Source: BOG-1155 sp050012495 (GTDB lineage: Bacteria; Desulfobacterota; Syntrophorhabdia; Syntrophorhabdales; WCHB1-27). Taken from it: a DNA stretch of 64,000 nt. Location: assembly GCA_050012495.1 (NCBI GenBank), contig JBEKHB010000006.1:31865-95864 (forward strand), given 5' to 3'. This document shows positions 42,097 through 50,958 of the stretch, in pieces (the first letter of the stretch is position 1; every line of letters begins with the position of its first letter). A program made the position numbers and the translations under genes. The notes below the pieces were generated by a model. That model had not been told where the DNA came from, did not search any database, and saw nothing but the letters and a program-made list of their open reading frames with translations.

Positions 42097-42124
42097 GGTC
42101 GTATAAGTCCTATAGGACCTATTC
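42097..42124. repeat. Short repeat shared with 28903-28930
   Basis: 28 nt, 23 matches to the other site, containing GTATAAGTC and TATAGGACCTATTC. GGTCGTATA...TATAGGACC is semi-palindromic. It lies between lysA and the convergent-side end of the FN3 lipoprotein gene. Confidence 0.5.
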
Positions 42125-42149
42125 AAACCGATTATTCTTCCCGCCCCCC

Positions 42150-43151
42150 TCATTCCTTCAAAATAATAATCTGTTCCCGCGACGGGCCGCTTTCGTTGCC
42201 GCTTTGATCGACCGCTGTCGCGTAATACGAGACATACCGGAGGTCGGCGCCCGGGTTCTTATCAAAGAAGCGGGGCTCAGGGAGGAGGCTCGTGTTGATC
42301 TTCTCCGCCTTTCCCGCAACGAGCCTGTACACGTTGTATCCTGCCAGGTCGCTTTCGGGGCTCGGCGCCCACGAGAGGGACACGCCGCCGTCCCGCATCG
42401 AAAGCTTCGGCGTTGCCGGGGGCGCGGGGGGCGTCTTATCCCTGGGCGTCGCCAAAATTGTGGCGCCTTCCCCTTCGAGCGGCGTTGTCCCCTCCATCTT
42501 CACCGCCCGCACCTCGTAGGTGTACGTCTTCCCGTTCCGGAGACCCTCGTCGGTGAACTGAGACGCGGCAAGGGGCGCCGGGTTCCGGGGGAAGAGGGGG
42601 TACGTGGCGTTGTCCCACCGGTAGACATTGTACGAGAGCTCATCCGTCCTCTCCCACGAGAGGAGGATGTGTGAGTCCTCCTCGGCGGCAGTGACGCCCG
42701 TGGGCTTCCCCGGTGGGTTGTGCCAGGTGAGGGAAAAGACGTTCGAGCCGTCCATCTGTATGCCCTTTGTGCTGTATGGGTATACCCTGTACCTGTAGAC
42801 GATGCCGGCCCGCAGGTCGTCGTCGTAGGTGTAAAGCCTCTTGTCCCTTATCGTATAGCCTTGTCTGTCCGCGAGACGGATATTTTTCCAAAACTCGAAG
42901 CCCCCGCCGCAGGCGCCGCAGCTCTTCATGATTCTGAAACCCTCAAGGCCCGACACGTCCGTCCCGTCTCTGTTCTTCGTGGGTATGGAGAAAGAGACAA
43001 AGAGCAGGCCGTCCTTTACGTCGCCCCTCAGGTCGTTTATGATCCTCGGTACGGGCAACCCCAAGGGGCGCGGGTTTCCCTTTTTGCCGCACGCGATGAC
43101 TGCGAGGAGCGCGAGACTAAGAGCTGCGAAGATAAGCCGATTCTTTCTCAA
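42150..43151 (-). CDS. FN3-repeat outer lipoprotein (LptM-like N-terminus)
   Basis: A 333-residue lipoprotein. The signal peptide (IFAALSLALLAVIA) ends at a lipobox Cys (C21), followed by GKKGNPRPL, which resembles the CGxKGPL start of LptM-type lipoproteins. The mature part contains two or three fibronectin-III repeats (LLFVSFSIPTKNRDG; ILLSWERTDELSYNVYRWD; VSLSWAPSPESDLAGYNVYR). The start is uncertain: TTG 43151 has GAGAGG 4 bp upstream and gives a normal signal peptide; a GTG at 43169 is possible. It overlaps the 3' end of argH by 35 bp. Surface or periplasmic binding role inferred. Confidence 0.75.
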   Translation of the reverse strand: MRKNRLIFAALSLALLAVIACGKKGNPRPLGLPVPRIINDLRGDVKDGLLFVSFSIPTKNRDGTDVSGLEGFRIMKSCGACGGGFEFWKNIRLADRQGYTIRDKRLYTYDDDLRAGIVYRYRVYPYSTKGIQMDGSNVFSLTWHNPPGKPTGVTAAEEDSHILLSWERTDELSYNVYRWDNATYPLFPRNPAPLAASQFTDEGLRNGKTYTYEVRAVKMEGTTPLEGEGATILATPRDKTPPAPPATPKLSMRDGGVSLSWAPSPESDLAGYNVYRLVAGKAEKINTSLLPEPRFFDKNPGADLRYVSYYATAVDQSGNESGPSREQIIILKE

Positions 43152-44493
43152 TCTGCCTCTCGACCTCACGAATGCTCGCTCCGCCCTCGGTCTTCCTGTT
43201 TTCCACGACATGACGTGGGTCTATGTAATCAACAACCGTCTCATCGAAGGCGTCCGAGTAGTGGCGCATCTCGTCGAGACCCATCTCCCAGAGGAACCTC
43301 TTTCTTTCCTCAGCCGCCTTCACCATCGTCCCGACGATGTGGTGGGCCTCTCTGAACGGCACACCTTTCGCCGCAAGATATTCCGCCATCTCTACCGCCG
43401 GCATAAAACTCATCCGCACGGCCCGTTCCATCGCCTCCCTGTTAATCGAAAGACCACGCACGGCGAGCGCCATGATCGCCAGGGCGTCGCGGGTCGAAGC
43501 CAAGCTCTGGAAAAGCGGCTCCTTGTCTTCCTGCAGGTCCCTGTTGTAGGTGGAGGGAAGGCCCTTGATCAGGGTAAACAGGCTGAAGAGGGCGCCCATC
43601 GATCGGGAAGCCTTGCCCCTGATCAGCTCCAGGGCATCGGGGTTTTTCTTGTGGGGCATGAGACTGCTGCCCGTGCAAAGGCCGTCGGGCAGGGAGACGA
43701 AGGAGAATTCTTCCGTGGAAAAGAGGATGAGGTCTTCTGAGAGCCTGCTCAGGTGGAGCATGATCATGGCGGCGGCGTAGAGGGCATCCAGCACGAAGTC
43801 GCGATCTGCAGCCGCATCCATGCTGTTTTCGGAGATCCGTGAGAACCCGAGCCGCTCCCTTAAGAATTCGCGGTCGATCATCAACGTGGAGCCGGCCAGC
43901 GCCCCGCTGCCCAAGGGCATCACATCGGCCCGGATACGTGCCCCGGCAACCCTTTCCCTGTCCCTTTTGAAGGCATAATAGCACGCCAGGAGAAAATGGG
44001 CAAAGGGAACTACCTGGGCCCTCCTTGTATGGGTGTATCCCGGCATAATGGCCGTTTTTTCCGCTTCCGCCTTCCTTACTATCGCCTCCATGAGGCCTTT
44101 CAGGTCATCGTCCAGCCGGGCCAGCTCTTCTTTCACATACATCCGCGTATCAAGGGAGACCTGTTCGTTCCTGCTCCTGCCGGTGTGAAGCTTCTTGCCC
44201 GACTCGCCCACTTTTTCGATCAGCCTCTGCTCGACGTGCATATGGATATCTTCCAGCTCGTCCCTGAAGGTGAGGCTGCCGCTCTCTATCTCGCCGGCTA
44301 TCTCGGATAAGGCCGCAACAATCCCGGATGTCTCGCTCCCGCTCAGGATGCCGATTTTTTCGAGCATCTCCGCGTAGGCGACGCTCCCTTCTATATCGTA
44401 GCGGAAGAGGCGCCAATCGATCGCAATCGATGAGCTGAAGCGCTCCATGAGCACATCCGTCGCCCCGCTGAACCTTCCTTCCCATGGTTTCAT
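43117..44493 (-). CDS. argH: Argininosuccinate lyase
   Basis: Cleaves argininosuccinate to arginine and fumarate. The 458-residue product has the superfamily signature GSSLMPHKKNPD with the catalytic Ser, and HTGRSRNEQ and TRRAQ motifs, at full length. It starts with a 4-bp overlap to yggS (ATGA) and ends 35 bp inside the FN3 lipoprotein gene. No other arg genes are in the window. Confidence 0.96.
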   Translation of the reverse strand: MKPWEGRFSGATDVLMERFSSSIAIDWRLFRYDIEGSVAYAEMLEKIGILSGSETSGIVAALSEIAGEIESGSLTFRDELEDIHMHVEQRLIEKVGESGKKLHTGRSRNEQVSLDTRMYVKEELARLDDDLKGLMEAIVRKAEAEKTAIMPGYTHTRRAQVVPFAHFLLACYYAFKRDRERVAGARIRADVMPLGSGALAGSTLMIDREFLRERLGFSRISENSMDAAADRDFVLDALYAAAMIMLHLSRLSEDLILFSTEEFSFVSLPDGLCTGSSLMPHKKNPDALELIRGKASRSMGALFSLFTLIKGLPSTYNRDLQEDKEPLFQSLASTRDALAIMALAVRGLSINREAMERAVRMSFMPAVEMAEYLAAKGVPFREAHHIVGTMVKAAEERKRFLWEMGLDEMRHYSDAFDETVVDYIDPRHVVENRKTEGGASIREVERQIEKESAYLRSS

Positions 44494-45161
44494 ACGCGCT
44501 CTCCGAATATGGCCGTACCGATGCGGACCATCGTCGCCCCTTCCTCGATGGCGACCGCGAAATCGGCGGACATCCCCATGGAAAGCTCCGGCATCCCCAT
44601 GGCGAATTCCCTGTTCACGTCCCGGAGCAGCCCGGCTAAGCGCCGGAAATAAGGGCGTGCTTTTTCAGGGTCCGCGCCGAAGGGGGGCACGGTCATCAGG
44701 CCCACGGGCTTGATATGGCGCAAAGCCTGCGTCTTTTCCAGCATGGACCGCAGGGCGTCCGTGGTGGCGCCGTGTTTCTGCGGCTCTCCGGAAAGATTGA
44801 CCTCAAAGAGGATGGAGATCTCTTTTGCGTCACGGTCGAGGTCTTCGAGCAGCTCCCATCGGTCGACGGAATGGACGTAGCTGAAAAGCCCCGGGATGTA
44901 CTTTGCCTTATTTGACTGTACATGGCCTATCATATGCCACGTGAGTCCGGGCTCGATTGCCCCTATCTTGCTCCGCGCCTCCTGCAGATAGTTTTCTCCG
45001 AAATCCTTTACTCCCAGCGCCGCCGCCGCCCGTATCCTTTCCGCATCGACCCTTTTCGTGACGGCAATGAGCCGCACCTCTTCCGGCCGACGCCCTGCTT
45101 TCTGACAGGCAGTCAGTATTCTTTCACGCACGGCGGCGAGGGTTTCCCGGATATCGCTCAC
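44490..45161 (-). CDS. yggS: PLP homeostasis protein (YggS/PLPBP)
   Basis: COG0325 pyridoxal-phosphate-binding protein that buffers the PLP pool; it has no known catalytic activity. The 223-residue product has the PLP lysine in LIAVTKR, FGENYLQEA, HMIGHVQSNKAKYI and the C-terminal LSMGMSADFAVAIEEGATMVRIG motif. It overlaps maf by 4 bp upstream and argH by 4 bp downstream. Confidence 0.94.
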   Translation of the reverse strand: MSDIRETLAAVRERILTACQKAGRRPEEVRLIAVTKRVDAERIRAAAALGVKDFGENYLQEARSKIGAIEPGLTWHMIGHVQSNKAKYIPGLFSYVHSVDRWELLEDLDRDAKEISILFEVNLSGEPQKHGATTDALRSMLEKTQALRHIKPVGLMTVPPFGADPEKARPYFRRLAGLLRDVNREFAMGMPELSMGMSADFAVAIEEGATMVRIGTAIFGERV

Positions 45162-45754
45162 GAGAGGATGCCCAAAGAAAGAAGGGCCTCGGTGATCTCG
45201 CAGATGGGAAGACCGACCACATTGGAATAGGAGCCCTTTATCTCCTTTACCATATAACCGCCTCTCCCCTGTACCGCATAAGAGCCGGCCTTGTCAAAGG
45301 GCTCCGACGTACCGACGTATTTGGCTATCTCGTCATCCGTCAGATCCTTGATGAACACCTTTGTCTCCGCCACGTCCTGGTAGACGATCTGTTTTGACGC
45401 ATTGAGGATGCAATAACCCGTAAAGACCTTGTGCCAGTTCGCCCGAAGCCTCTTGAGCATGGCAACGGCGTCTTCGTCCGCTTTCGGTTTGCCCAGCACC
45501 TTCCCCTTGTGGACAACGACCGTATCCGCGCCGATGATCCACTTGTCCGGAAAAAGGTCCCCGACCTTCCGGGCCTTTTCGTAAGCGATCCTCAGCACGT
45601 AGTCCTTCGGCGACTCGTAAGGCTTCCTGTGCTCGTCGATTCCGGGTGGCATGATGGAGAACGATATGCCGAGGGTTCTCAGGATATCGACCCTTCGCGT
45701 TGACTCGCTTGCGAGCACTATGGCATTTTCATCGTTGATATGGAACATTTCCAA
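45158..45754 (-). CDS. maf: Maf-family nucleotide pyrophosphatase
   Basis: House-cleaning nucleoside triphosphate pyrophosphatase. About 198 residues with the N-terminal LASESTRRVDIL, the IIGADTVV motif with the catalytic Asp, KPKADEDAVAML and GKAGSYAVQGRG-like DKAGSYAVQG. Two starts are possible: a TTG at 45754 and an ATG at 45748 two codons later. The -10 box ends 4-9 bp before them, so the transcript has almost no leader. Confidence 0.93.
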   Translation of the reverse strand: MEMFHINDENAIVLASESTRRVDILRTLGISFSIMPPGIDEHRKPYESPKDYVLRIAYEKARKVGDLFPDKWIIGADTVVVHKGKVLGKPKADEDAVAMLKRLRANWHKVFTGYCILNASKQIVYQDVAETKVFIKDLTDDEIAKYVGTSEPFDKAGSYAVQGRGGYMVKEIKGSYSNVVGLPICEITEALLSLGILS

Positions 45755-45757
45755 AAG

Positions 45758-45786
45758 AAAATAATATGAATTTCTCTCTAATTCAA
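45758..45786 (-). promoter_or_regulatory. Promoter of maf-yggS-argH run
   Basis: Minus strand TTGAAT (45786-45781), 17-bp spacer, TATTTT (45763-45758). The predicted transcription start is about 45751, within a few bases of the start codon. Confidence 0.5.
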
Positions 45787-45854
45787 GTTAAATATATGGC
45801 GAGTGTGGATTCATGCGGCACATCTCCGTATGAGTTATACTAGGGTGATGATGT

Positions 45855-46172
45855 ATGATGATCAACGTGATTACCACCATTGACAGCAGGGAGACCCTTG
45901 AGAAGATGGGACGCCTCCTTCTCGAAAAAAGGCTGGTGGCTTGCCTCCAGATAATCGGGCCGGTCAGGAGCGTTTACTGGTGGAAGGGAGAGCGTGAAGA
46001 GGCGGAGGAATGGATCGGGATAATGAAGACAAGGCGCGAGTTGTACGTCGATGTCGAAAAGGAGATAAGGGCGCTTCATCCCTACGAAGTGCCGCAGATA
46101 GAAGCAATAGAGGCGGTGTCCGTGCTGCCGGCTTACGAGCGCTGGCTCATTGACGAGACATCTTCAGGCTGA
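45855..46172 (+). CDS. cutA: Divalent-cation tolerance protein CutA
   Basis: Small trimeric CutA1 protein of 105 residues. It has the family pattern TTIDSRETLEKMGRLLLEKRLVACLQII, SVYWWKGE (aromatic core) and HPYEVPQIEAI. CutA proteins form very stable trimers and are linked to metal tolerance, though their exact role is unclear. Two ATGs lie in tandem (45855, 45858). It is divergent from maf and followed by fprA. Confidence 0.94.
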   Translation: MMINVITTIDSRETLEKMGRLLLEKRLVACLQIIGPVRSVYWWKGEREEAEEWIGIMKTRRELYVDVEKEIRALHPYEVPQIEAIEAVSVLPAYERWLIDETSSG

Positions 46173-46245
46173 CGTCCGGTTCCCTAAAGCGGCCTATCGC
46201 GTATCCCCGGTGAAAACCGAAAACATGGAGAAAGGGTGCGAGCAG

Positions 46246-47460
46246 ATGAAAGCGATTGAGGTGAGGAACAAGATTTACTGGGTAGGGGCGGTCGACTGGG
46301 CTATCCGGGACTTCCACGGCTATGAGACGCCCCGGGGGACGAGCTATAACAACTATCTGGTCCTCGATGAGGAGCCCACCCTGGTCGATACGGTGAAACA
46401 TGATTTTGCAGATGTCACGCTCAAGAACATCAGGGAGATCATAGACCCGGGGGCCATCAGGCACGTCATTATCAACCACATCGAGAACGACCATGCGACG
46501 AGCGTCGACCGGGTGATGGCCGTATGCCCCGGGGCCACCCTCTATATGACGGAAAGGGGGAGAAAGGGGCTCGCGAGGTTCTTCGACCTCTCCGGCTGGC
46601 GCATCAGGACGGTCAAGACGGGCGACACGCTGAAAACCGGGGAGAAGACGCTCCTTTTTCTCGAGACACCCATGCTCCACTGGCCCGATTCGATGGTCTC
46701 CTACGTGCAGGAGGACAAGGTGCTCTTCAGCCAGGACGCCTTCGGCCAGCATATCGCATCGTCGGCCCACTTCGACGACGAGTTTATCGCCTGCGCGTCG
46801 CTTGCGGAGCTGGAGGACGCGGTCATCGATTACTACGCCAATATACTCATGCCCTTCGGCCCGCTTATCAAGGCGAAGATCGCGGAGGTGGCGAAGCTGG
46901 GCCTGGACCTTCAGGTCATCGCGCCCGACCACGGCATAATCTGGCGTCAGGACCCGGAAAAGATAGTACGCATGTACCTCGATATGGCGGAGGGGAAGGC
47001 AACGCAGAGCGTTGCCATAATCTATGACACGATGTGGCGCAGCACCGAGCATATGACCCAGCCTATCGTCAGGGGCATCAAGGACGCAGGGCTGGAGTGC
47101 AAGGTGATCAAGCTCAGGGCTACGCCCATAAACGTTGCGATAAAGGAATTCTGGAAGGCGAGGGGCACCCTCATCGGCTCGCCGACCCTCAACAACATCC
47201 CTTTTCCCACCATCGTCCAGTTCCTCACCTATCTGAGGGGACTCAGGGCCAGGAACCGGATCGTCGGGGCCTATGGCAGCTTCGGGTGGAGCGGGGGGGC
47301 GATCAGAGAAGTGTACGAGACCATCAGGCAGATCGGCCTCGAGGCCTATGAGCCGGGCGTCGAGGTGATGTACAGGCCGGCTCCTGAGGACGAGCAGAAG
47401 TGCTATGACTTCGGGGCCGCGTTTGCGGAAAAAGTGAAAGAATACCACGCGCGATTCTGA
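46246..47460 (+). CDS. fprA: Flavodiiron protein (rubredoxin:O2/NO oxidoreductase)
   Basis: A-type flavoprotein that reduces O2 to water or NO to N2O in anaerobes. The 404-residue product has an N-terminal metallo-beta-lactamase-like diiron domain with the ligand motif HIENDH and distal His residues (LHWPDSM, PDHG), and a C-terminal flavodoxin domain (IIYDTMWRSTEHMT, GSPTLNN, GAYGSFGWSG). There is no fused rubredoxin, so a separate electron donor is needed. ATG 46246 begins the conserved KAIEVRNKIYWVG and has AAGGG upstream; earlier in-frame ATGs lack a ribosome site. It implies oxygen or nitrosative stress defence. Confidence 0.94.
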   Translation: MKAIEVRNKIYWVGAVDWAIRDFHGYETPRGTSYNNYLVLDEEPTLVDTVKHDFADVTLKNIREIIDPGAIRHVIINHIENDHATSVDRVMAVCPGATLYMTERGRKGLARFFDLSGWRIRTVKTGDTLKTGEKTLLFLETPMLHWPDSMVSYVQEDKVLFSQDAFGQHIASSAHFDDEFIACASLAELEDAVIDYYANILMPFGPLIKAKIAEVAKLGLDLQVIAPDHGIIWRQDPEKIVRMYLDMAEGKATQSVAIIYDTMWRSTEHMTQPIVRGIKDAGLECKVIKLRATPINVAIKEFWKARGTLIGSPTLNNIPFPTIVQFLTYLRGLRARNRIVGAYGSFGWSGGAIREVYETIRQIGLEAYEPGVEVMYRPAPEDEQKCYDFGAAFAEKVKEYHARF

Positions 47461-47522
47461 GGGTTTGTGCCCCTTCATTTTTATGATGGGGTCTTCACCC
47501 GCGAACGAAGGTGTGCGGCCTG

Positions 47523-48002
47523 TCAGTTCACGAGATGGCGGCGAATTGCTTCAAAGGTTTGGCAGCCGTCGTCGATGAAAGATGCCCCCACATGCACCTG
47601 TGTGCCTTGGCGGACGTGCCTGGGTATGCACTGTACGGCCACAGGCATTGCGCTTTTCGGCAGGGCAAAGACAACGGATATCCTGAAGTCCTCCCTTGCC
47701 TCGCACAGAAAGTCCCGAGGCGCCGCGACGCAAATCCCTCCGAGTGAGATATCACGTACCGTTCCTGCATGTACGGCGCCGTCGGGGCCGCTCACCAGCG
47801 CCGGGGCAGAGATCTTTTTCCGGAGGCAATGCCGTTTCTCTTCCGTCAGGTCCTTCAGGCGCCGCTCTTCTATATGGCTGTAGAGGATATGCTGGATCGT
47901 CGAAGAGAGGGACTTTCTGTCCGTCTTCGATATACGCTCAAGGGCCCTGCGCAGGTTCTTGTTTATGCGGAAGCATAGCATGGCATCCTTCACAGGAACC
48001 AC
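47523..48002 (-). CDS. Ribbon-helix-helix / PilZ fusion protein
   Basis: A 159-residue two-domain protein. Residues about 8-48 match a MetJ/Arc/CopG-type ribbon-helix-helix DNA-binding domain (MLCFRINKNLRRALERIS, then TIQHILYSHI). Residues about 55-150 are a PilZ domain with both c-di-GMP motifs: RHCLR (R57, R61) and DISLGG (D84, S86, G89). Such an arrangement suggests a transcription factor whose DNA binding is switched by c-di-GMP. GTG 48002 has AGAGGTGG upstream; ATG 47981 with AAGGA is an alternative. It has its own promoter and converges on fprA. Confidence 0.8.
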   Translation of the reverse strand: MVPVKDAMLCFRINKNLRRALERISKTDRKSLSSTIQHILYSHIEERRLKDLTEEKRHCLRKKISAPALVSGPDGAVHAGTVRDISLGGICVAAPRDFLCEAREDFRISVVFALPKSAMPVAVQCIPRHVRQGTQVHVGASFIDDGCQTFEAIRRHLVN

Positions 48003-48108
48003 CTACCACCTCTCACGTCGCAGCGAATGCGCCCTGTATCCCGATCAGCCATAGACAACTGGTTTTCCGTCCCACCCTCGCGGATGGTTTGGCTCAATCA
48101 GTATTACA

Positions 48109-48137
48109 ATAGTATAGTTTGTCTAACTTCATGTCAA
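48109..48137 (-). promoter_or_regulatory. Promoter of the RHH-PilZ gene
   Basis: Minus strand TTGACA (48137-48132), 17-bp spacer, TACTAT (48114-48109). AGTAT repeats (around 48099-48115) overlap the -10 region and could be a ribbon-helix-helix operator. Confidence 0.5.
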
Positions 48138-48228
48138 GAGTTTTTTCAAGAGGGACAATTTTTGAAGCCCCCTCCGGCGCTGTTCTTTCCGTTGCGCTTC
48201 TTTGGCCCGGCGGCGACCAAGTTATTTC

Positions 48229-48257
48229 TTGACTTTTCAGCCCTTTTCGACTATTAT
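48229..48257 (+). promoter_or_regulatory. Promoter of the rplU-rpmA-obgE run
   Basis: TTGACT (48229-48234), 17-bp spacer, TATTAT (48252-48257). Start codon of rplU is 40 bp downstream. The region to its left holds the divergent RHH-PilZ promoter and no gene. Confidence 0.65.
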
Positions 48258-48296
48258 TATGGTTTCGAATTTACGAGGAAAGACGAGGAGATGGGT

Positions 48297-48626
48297 ATGT
48301 ATGCCATTATAAAGAGCGGCGGCAAGCAATACCGGATAATGGAAGGATCGAGGGTAAGGATCGAGAAGGTGCCGGGGAACGCCGACGAGCACATATCATT
48401 GGGTGACGTACTGGCAGTCAACGACGGCGAGCGCATGCTGGTGGGCAACCCTTATGTCACGGGCGCTTCGGCGACGGGGAAGATAGTGGCTCAGGGCAGG
48501 GCGAGGAAAGTGACTGTTTTCAAGTACAAACGGAGAAAAGACACCAAAAAGAAAAAGGGGCACCGGCAGGCGTACACGGAGCTGGTCATAGAAAAGATAG
48601 AGGTGGAGGCGACACATGGCGCATAA
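48297..48626 (+). CDS. rplU: 50S ribosomal protein L21
   Basis: Large-subunit protein of 109 residues; begins YAIIKSGGKQYRI and ends with the conserved KRRKDTKKKKGHRQ, TELVIEKI. ATG 48297 is preferred to ATG 48291 because GAGGAG (48285-48290) then has 6-bp spacing. It overlaps rpmA by 11 bp, the standard rplU-rpmA-obg order. Confidence 0.97.
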   Translation: MYAIIKSGGKQYRIMEGSRVRIEKVPGNADEHISLGDVLAVNDGERMLVGNPYVTGASATGKIVAQGRARKVTVFKYKRRKDTKKKKGHRQAYTELVIEKIEVEATHGA

Positions 48627-48870
48627 AAAGGCCGGAGGAAGCTCGAGGAACGGCAGGGACTCAAGCGGCCAGAGGCTCGGTGTGAAACGTTTCGGAGGAC
48701 AGCACGTGTTGGCGGGAAGCATTATCGTGAGACAGCACGGGACGAAAATATATCCGGGAACGAACGTCGGAATAGGGCGGGATAACACGCTTTTTGCGCT
48801 CATTGAAGGGCATGTCGCATTTGAGGCCAAGGGAGAGAAAAAAAAGGTGAGCGTTTATCCTGTGGAATGA
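48616..48870 (+). CDS. rpmA: 50S ribosomal protein L27
   Basis: 84 residues. Starts AHKKAGGSSRNGRDSSGQRLG, split by no extra N-terminal leader, so it is the non-processed form. The N-terminal tail reaches the peptidyl-transferase centre. Its stop overlaps the obgE start (ATGA). Confidence 0.97.
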   Translation: MAHKKAGGSSRNGRDSSGQRLGVKRFGGQHVLAGSIIVRQHGTKIYPGTNVGIGRDNTLFALIEGHVAFEAKGEKKKVSVYPVE

Positions 48871-49862
48871 AATTTGTTGATGAAGCTACTCTTTATGTAA
48901 AAGCGGGGGATGGCGGTCGAGGGTGTGTCAGCTTTAGAAGAGAACCATTTGTGCCTAGAGGCGGACCCAGCGGAGGCGATGGAGGGAAAGGGGGCGACGT
49001 CGCCATAGTCGGCAAGAAAAATCTTATCAGTCTTCTCGATTTCACCTACAAACGGGTTTATAGAGCAGAAAGCGGAAAAAACGGCGGCGGCCGGAATAAG
49101 ACCGGGAGGAACGGGGTCGGTCTCTTGATCTATGTCCCCGCGGGGACAGAGGTGCGCGATGAAAACGGTCTCCTCCTTGCGGATATCGTCGAAGAGGGAC
49201 AGACTTATCTGGCCGCGCGCGGCGGGCGCGGCGGCAGAGGGAACGCCCGTTTCGTGAGCCCCGTCCATCGGGCGCCTACCGAATTTGAGGAAGGCGAAAA
49301 AGGGCAAGAGCGGCCGGCGCTTAAGCTCGAATTGAAGCTGCTGGCGGGCATAGGCATCATCGGATTGCCCAATGCGGGTAAATCGACGCTCCTTTCCCGC
49401 CTCACGAGCGCAAACCCTGAAGTGGGCGATTACCCTTTCACCACGCTGACCCCCTCCCTCGGTGTGCTCATCGAAGACGACAGGCGTCTCGTGCTTGCCG
49501 ACATTCCGGGTATTATCGAGGGGGCGTCCAAAGGAAAGGGTTTGGGGCTTACGTTCCTCCGCCACATCGAGAGGACGCGCATGCTCCTCTGGGTTATTGA
49601 CATCTCATCCCCTGACGTGCCCCGCGACTATACGACCCTGTCCACGGAGCTGCGCCTTTACAAAGAGGAACTCGCCGCGAGGGATCGGATCATTCTCCTC
49701 AATAAGATCGATCTCGTCAGCCCGGAGACACTCGCCGGGAAGGAGGCTTTTTTCCGCACGCAAGGCGAGACGGTGCGCTCCGTGAGCGCAGCCGCAGGCT
49801 ACGGAATCGACGGATTGAAGGAACTGCTGGCGGAAAAGGGCGGAGGCCGCGTACATGGCTGA
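48867..49862 (+). CDS. obgE: GTPase Obg
   Basis: Ribosome-associated GTPase for 50S maturation and stress signalling. The 331-residue product has the Gly-rich Obg fold (DGGRGCVSFRREPFVPRGGPSGGDGG, given here as the glycine-rich segment at about 13-38), then the G domain: G1 GLPNAGKST, G3 DIPG, G4 NKID. It lacks a long C-terminal extension. It overlaps rpmA by 4 bp and proB by 8 bp. Confidence 0.96.
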   Translation: MKFVDEATLYVKAGDGGRGCVSFRREPFVPRGGPSGGDGGKGGDVAIVGKKNLISLLDFTYKRVYRAESGKNGGGRNKTGRNGVGLLIYVPAGTEVRDENGLLLADIVEEGQTYLAARGGRGGRGNARFVSPVHRAPTEFEEGEKGQERPALKLELKLLAGIGIIGLPNAGKSTLLSRLTSANPEVGDYPFTTLTPSLGVLIEDDRRLVLADIPGIIEGASKGKGLGLTFLRHIERTRMLLWVIDISSPDVPRDYTTLSTELRLYKEELAARDRIILLNKIDLVSPETLAGKEAFFRTQGETVRSVSAAAGYGIDGLKELLAEKGGGRVHG

Positions 49863-50958
49863 TATTCATAGGGTGGTACTCAAGATAGGCACATCGGTCC
49901 TGCTGGGCGAGGACGGCAGGATTTGCAGGGCCAAGGCTCACGACTTCGCCCGCCAGATAAAGGCTGTAAGGGACCGGTCCGTGGACGTGATCGTTGTCTC
50001 CAGCGGCGCCATAGCGTGCGGCATGGAAACGGTGGGCCTGAAGAGGAAGCCAAGGGAAATGGCGAGGAAACAGGCCCTTGCGTCGGTAGGGCAGATCGTG
50101 CTCATGGCTATGTACATGGACGCCTTCGCCGGTGTCGGGCTGACGGCAAGCCAGATACTTCTGACCCATGAGGATACGAGGTCGAGGAGCAGGTGCCTCA
50201 ATCTCATGAATACGATCGACACCCTCCTCGCAATGGGTGTCGTACCTATTGTCAACGAGAACGACACGCTCTCGTTCAAGGAGATTATGTTCGGGGATAA
50301 CGACAACCTTTCGGCTCTCATCGCGCAGATCGGCAACGCCGATCTTTTGGTGCTCCTCTCCGACGTCGAGGGCCTCTATGAAAAGGATCCGAAGCAGTGT
50401 CCCGGCGCCGCCATGATCACGGCGGTCAAAAAAATCGACGAACACATCGAGGCCCTTGCCCACGGGACGACGAGCGAAAAGAGCGTCGGCGGCATGACGA
50501 GCAAGCTGGAGGCGGCGAAGAAGGCGGGGAATTACGGCATACCCACCAGGGTAGTGGGGGGCGACGTGAAGGATGTCGTGCAAAGGGTGATCGCCGGCGA
50601 AGAGATAGGCACCCTTTTTGCAGTTACGAAGCGCCTGACAAGGAAGAAATGCTGGATCGCGTTCGCTTTCAAGCCGAAGGGGAGAATCGGGATAGACCCC
50701 GGCGCGCAGGACGCGCTCCTTCACCACGGGAAAAGTCTCCTGCCTTCCGGCATTGTCGGGGTGGAGGGTGACTTTTCGAGGGGGGAATGCGTCGAAGTGA
50801 CCGCCGGGACGGACAGGGTGATCGCCCGCGGCATTGTCAACTACTCGTCCTCGGATATCGGCAAGATAAAGGGCACGAAAAGTGTTGAGATAGAAAAGAA
50901 GCTCGGCTATAAATATACGGAGGAAGTGATCCACAGGGACAACATGGTGGTCTTATGA
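49855..50958 (+). CDS. proB: Glutamate 5-kinase
   Basis: First enzyme of proline synthesis. The 367-residue product has an amino-acid-kinase domain (VLKIGTSVLL, VSSGAIACG, NENDTLS, FGDNDNLSA, GGMTSKLEAA) and a C-terminal PUA domain (about 280-367). It overlaps obgE by 8 bp and proA by 4 bp. Confidence 0.96.
   Translation: MADIHRVVLKIGTSVLLGEDGRICRAKAHDFARQIKAVRDRSVDVIVVSSGAIACGMETVGLKRKPREMARKQALASVGQIVLMAMYMDAFAGVGLTASQILLTHEDTRSRSRCLNLMNTIDTLLAMGVVPIVNENDTLSFKEIMFGDNDNLSALIAQIGNADLLVLLSDVEGLYEKDPKQCPGAAMITAVKKIDEHIEALAHGTTSEKSVGGMTSKLEAAKKAGNYGIPTRVVGGDVKDVVQRVIAGEEIGTLFAVTKRLTRKKCWIAFAFKPKGRIGIDPGAQDALLHHGKSLLPSGIVGVEGDFSRGECVEVTAGTDRVIARGIVNYSSSDIGKIKGTKSVEIEKKLGYKYTEEVIHRDNMVVL

Noticed and set aside
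46147..47478. 443-codon minus-strand frame opposite fprA
   Set aside because: Antisense to a flavodiiron protein with complete active-site motifs.
47469..47492. Hairpin CCCCTTCAT-TTTT-ATGATGGGG between fprA and the RHH-PilZ gene
   Set aside because: One mismatch and no T-tract; could be a weak bidirectional terminator but the support is too thin.
49717..50934. 405-codon minus-strand frame opposite proB
   Set aside because: Antisense shadow; proB has all motifs.
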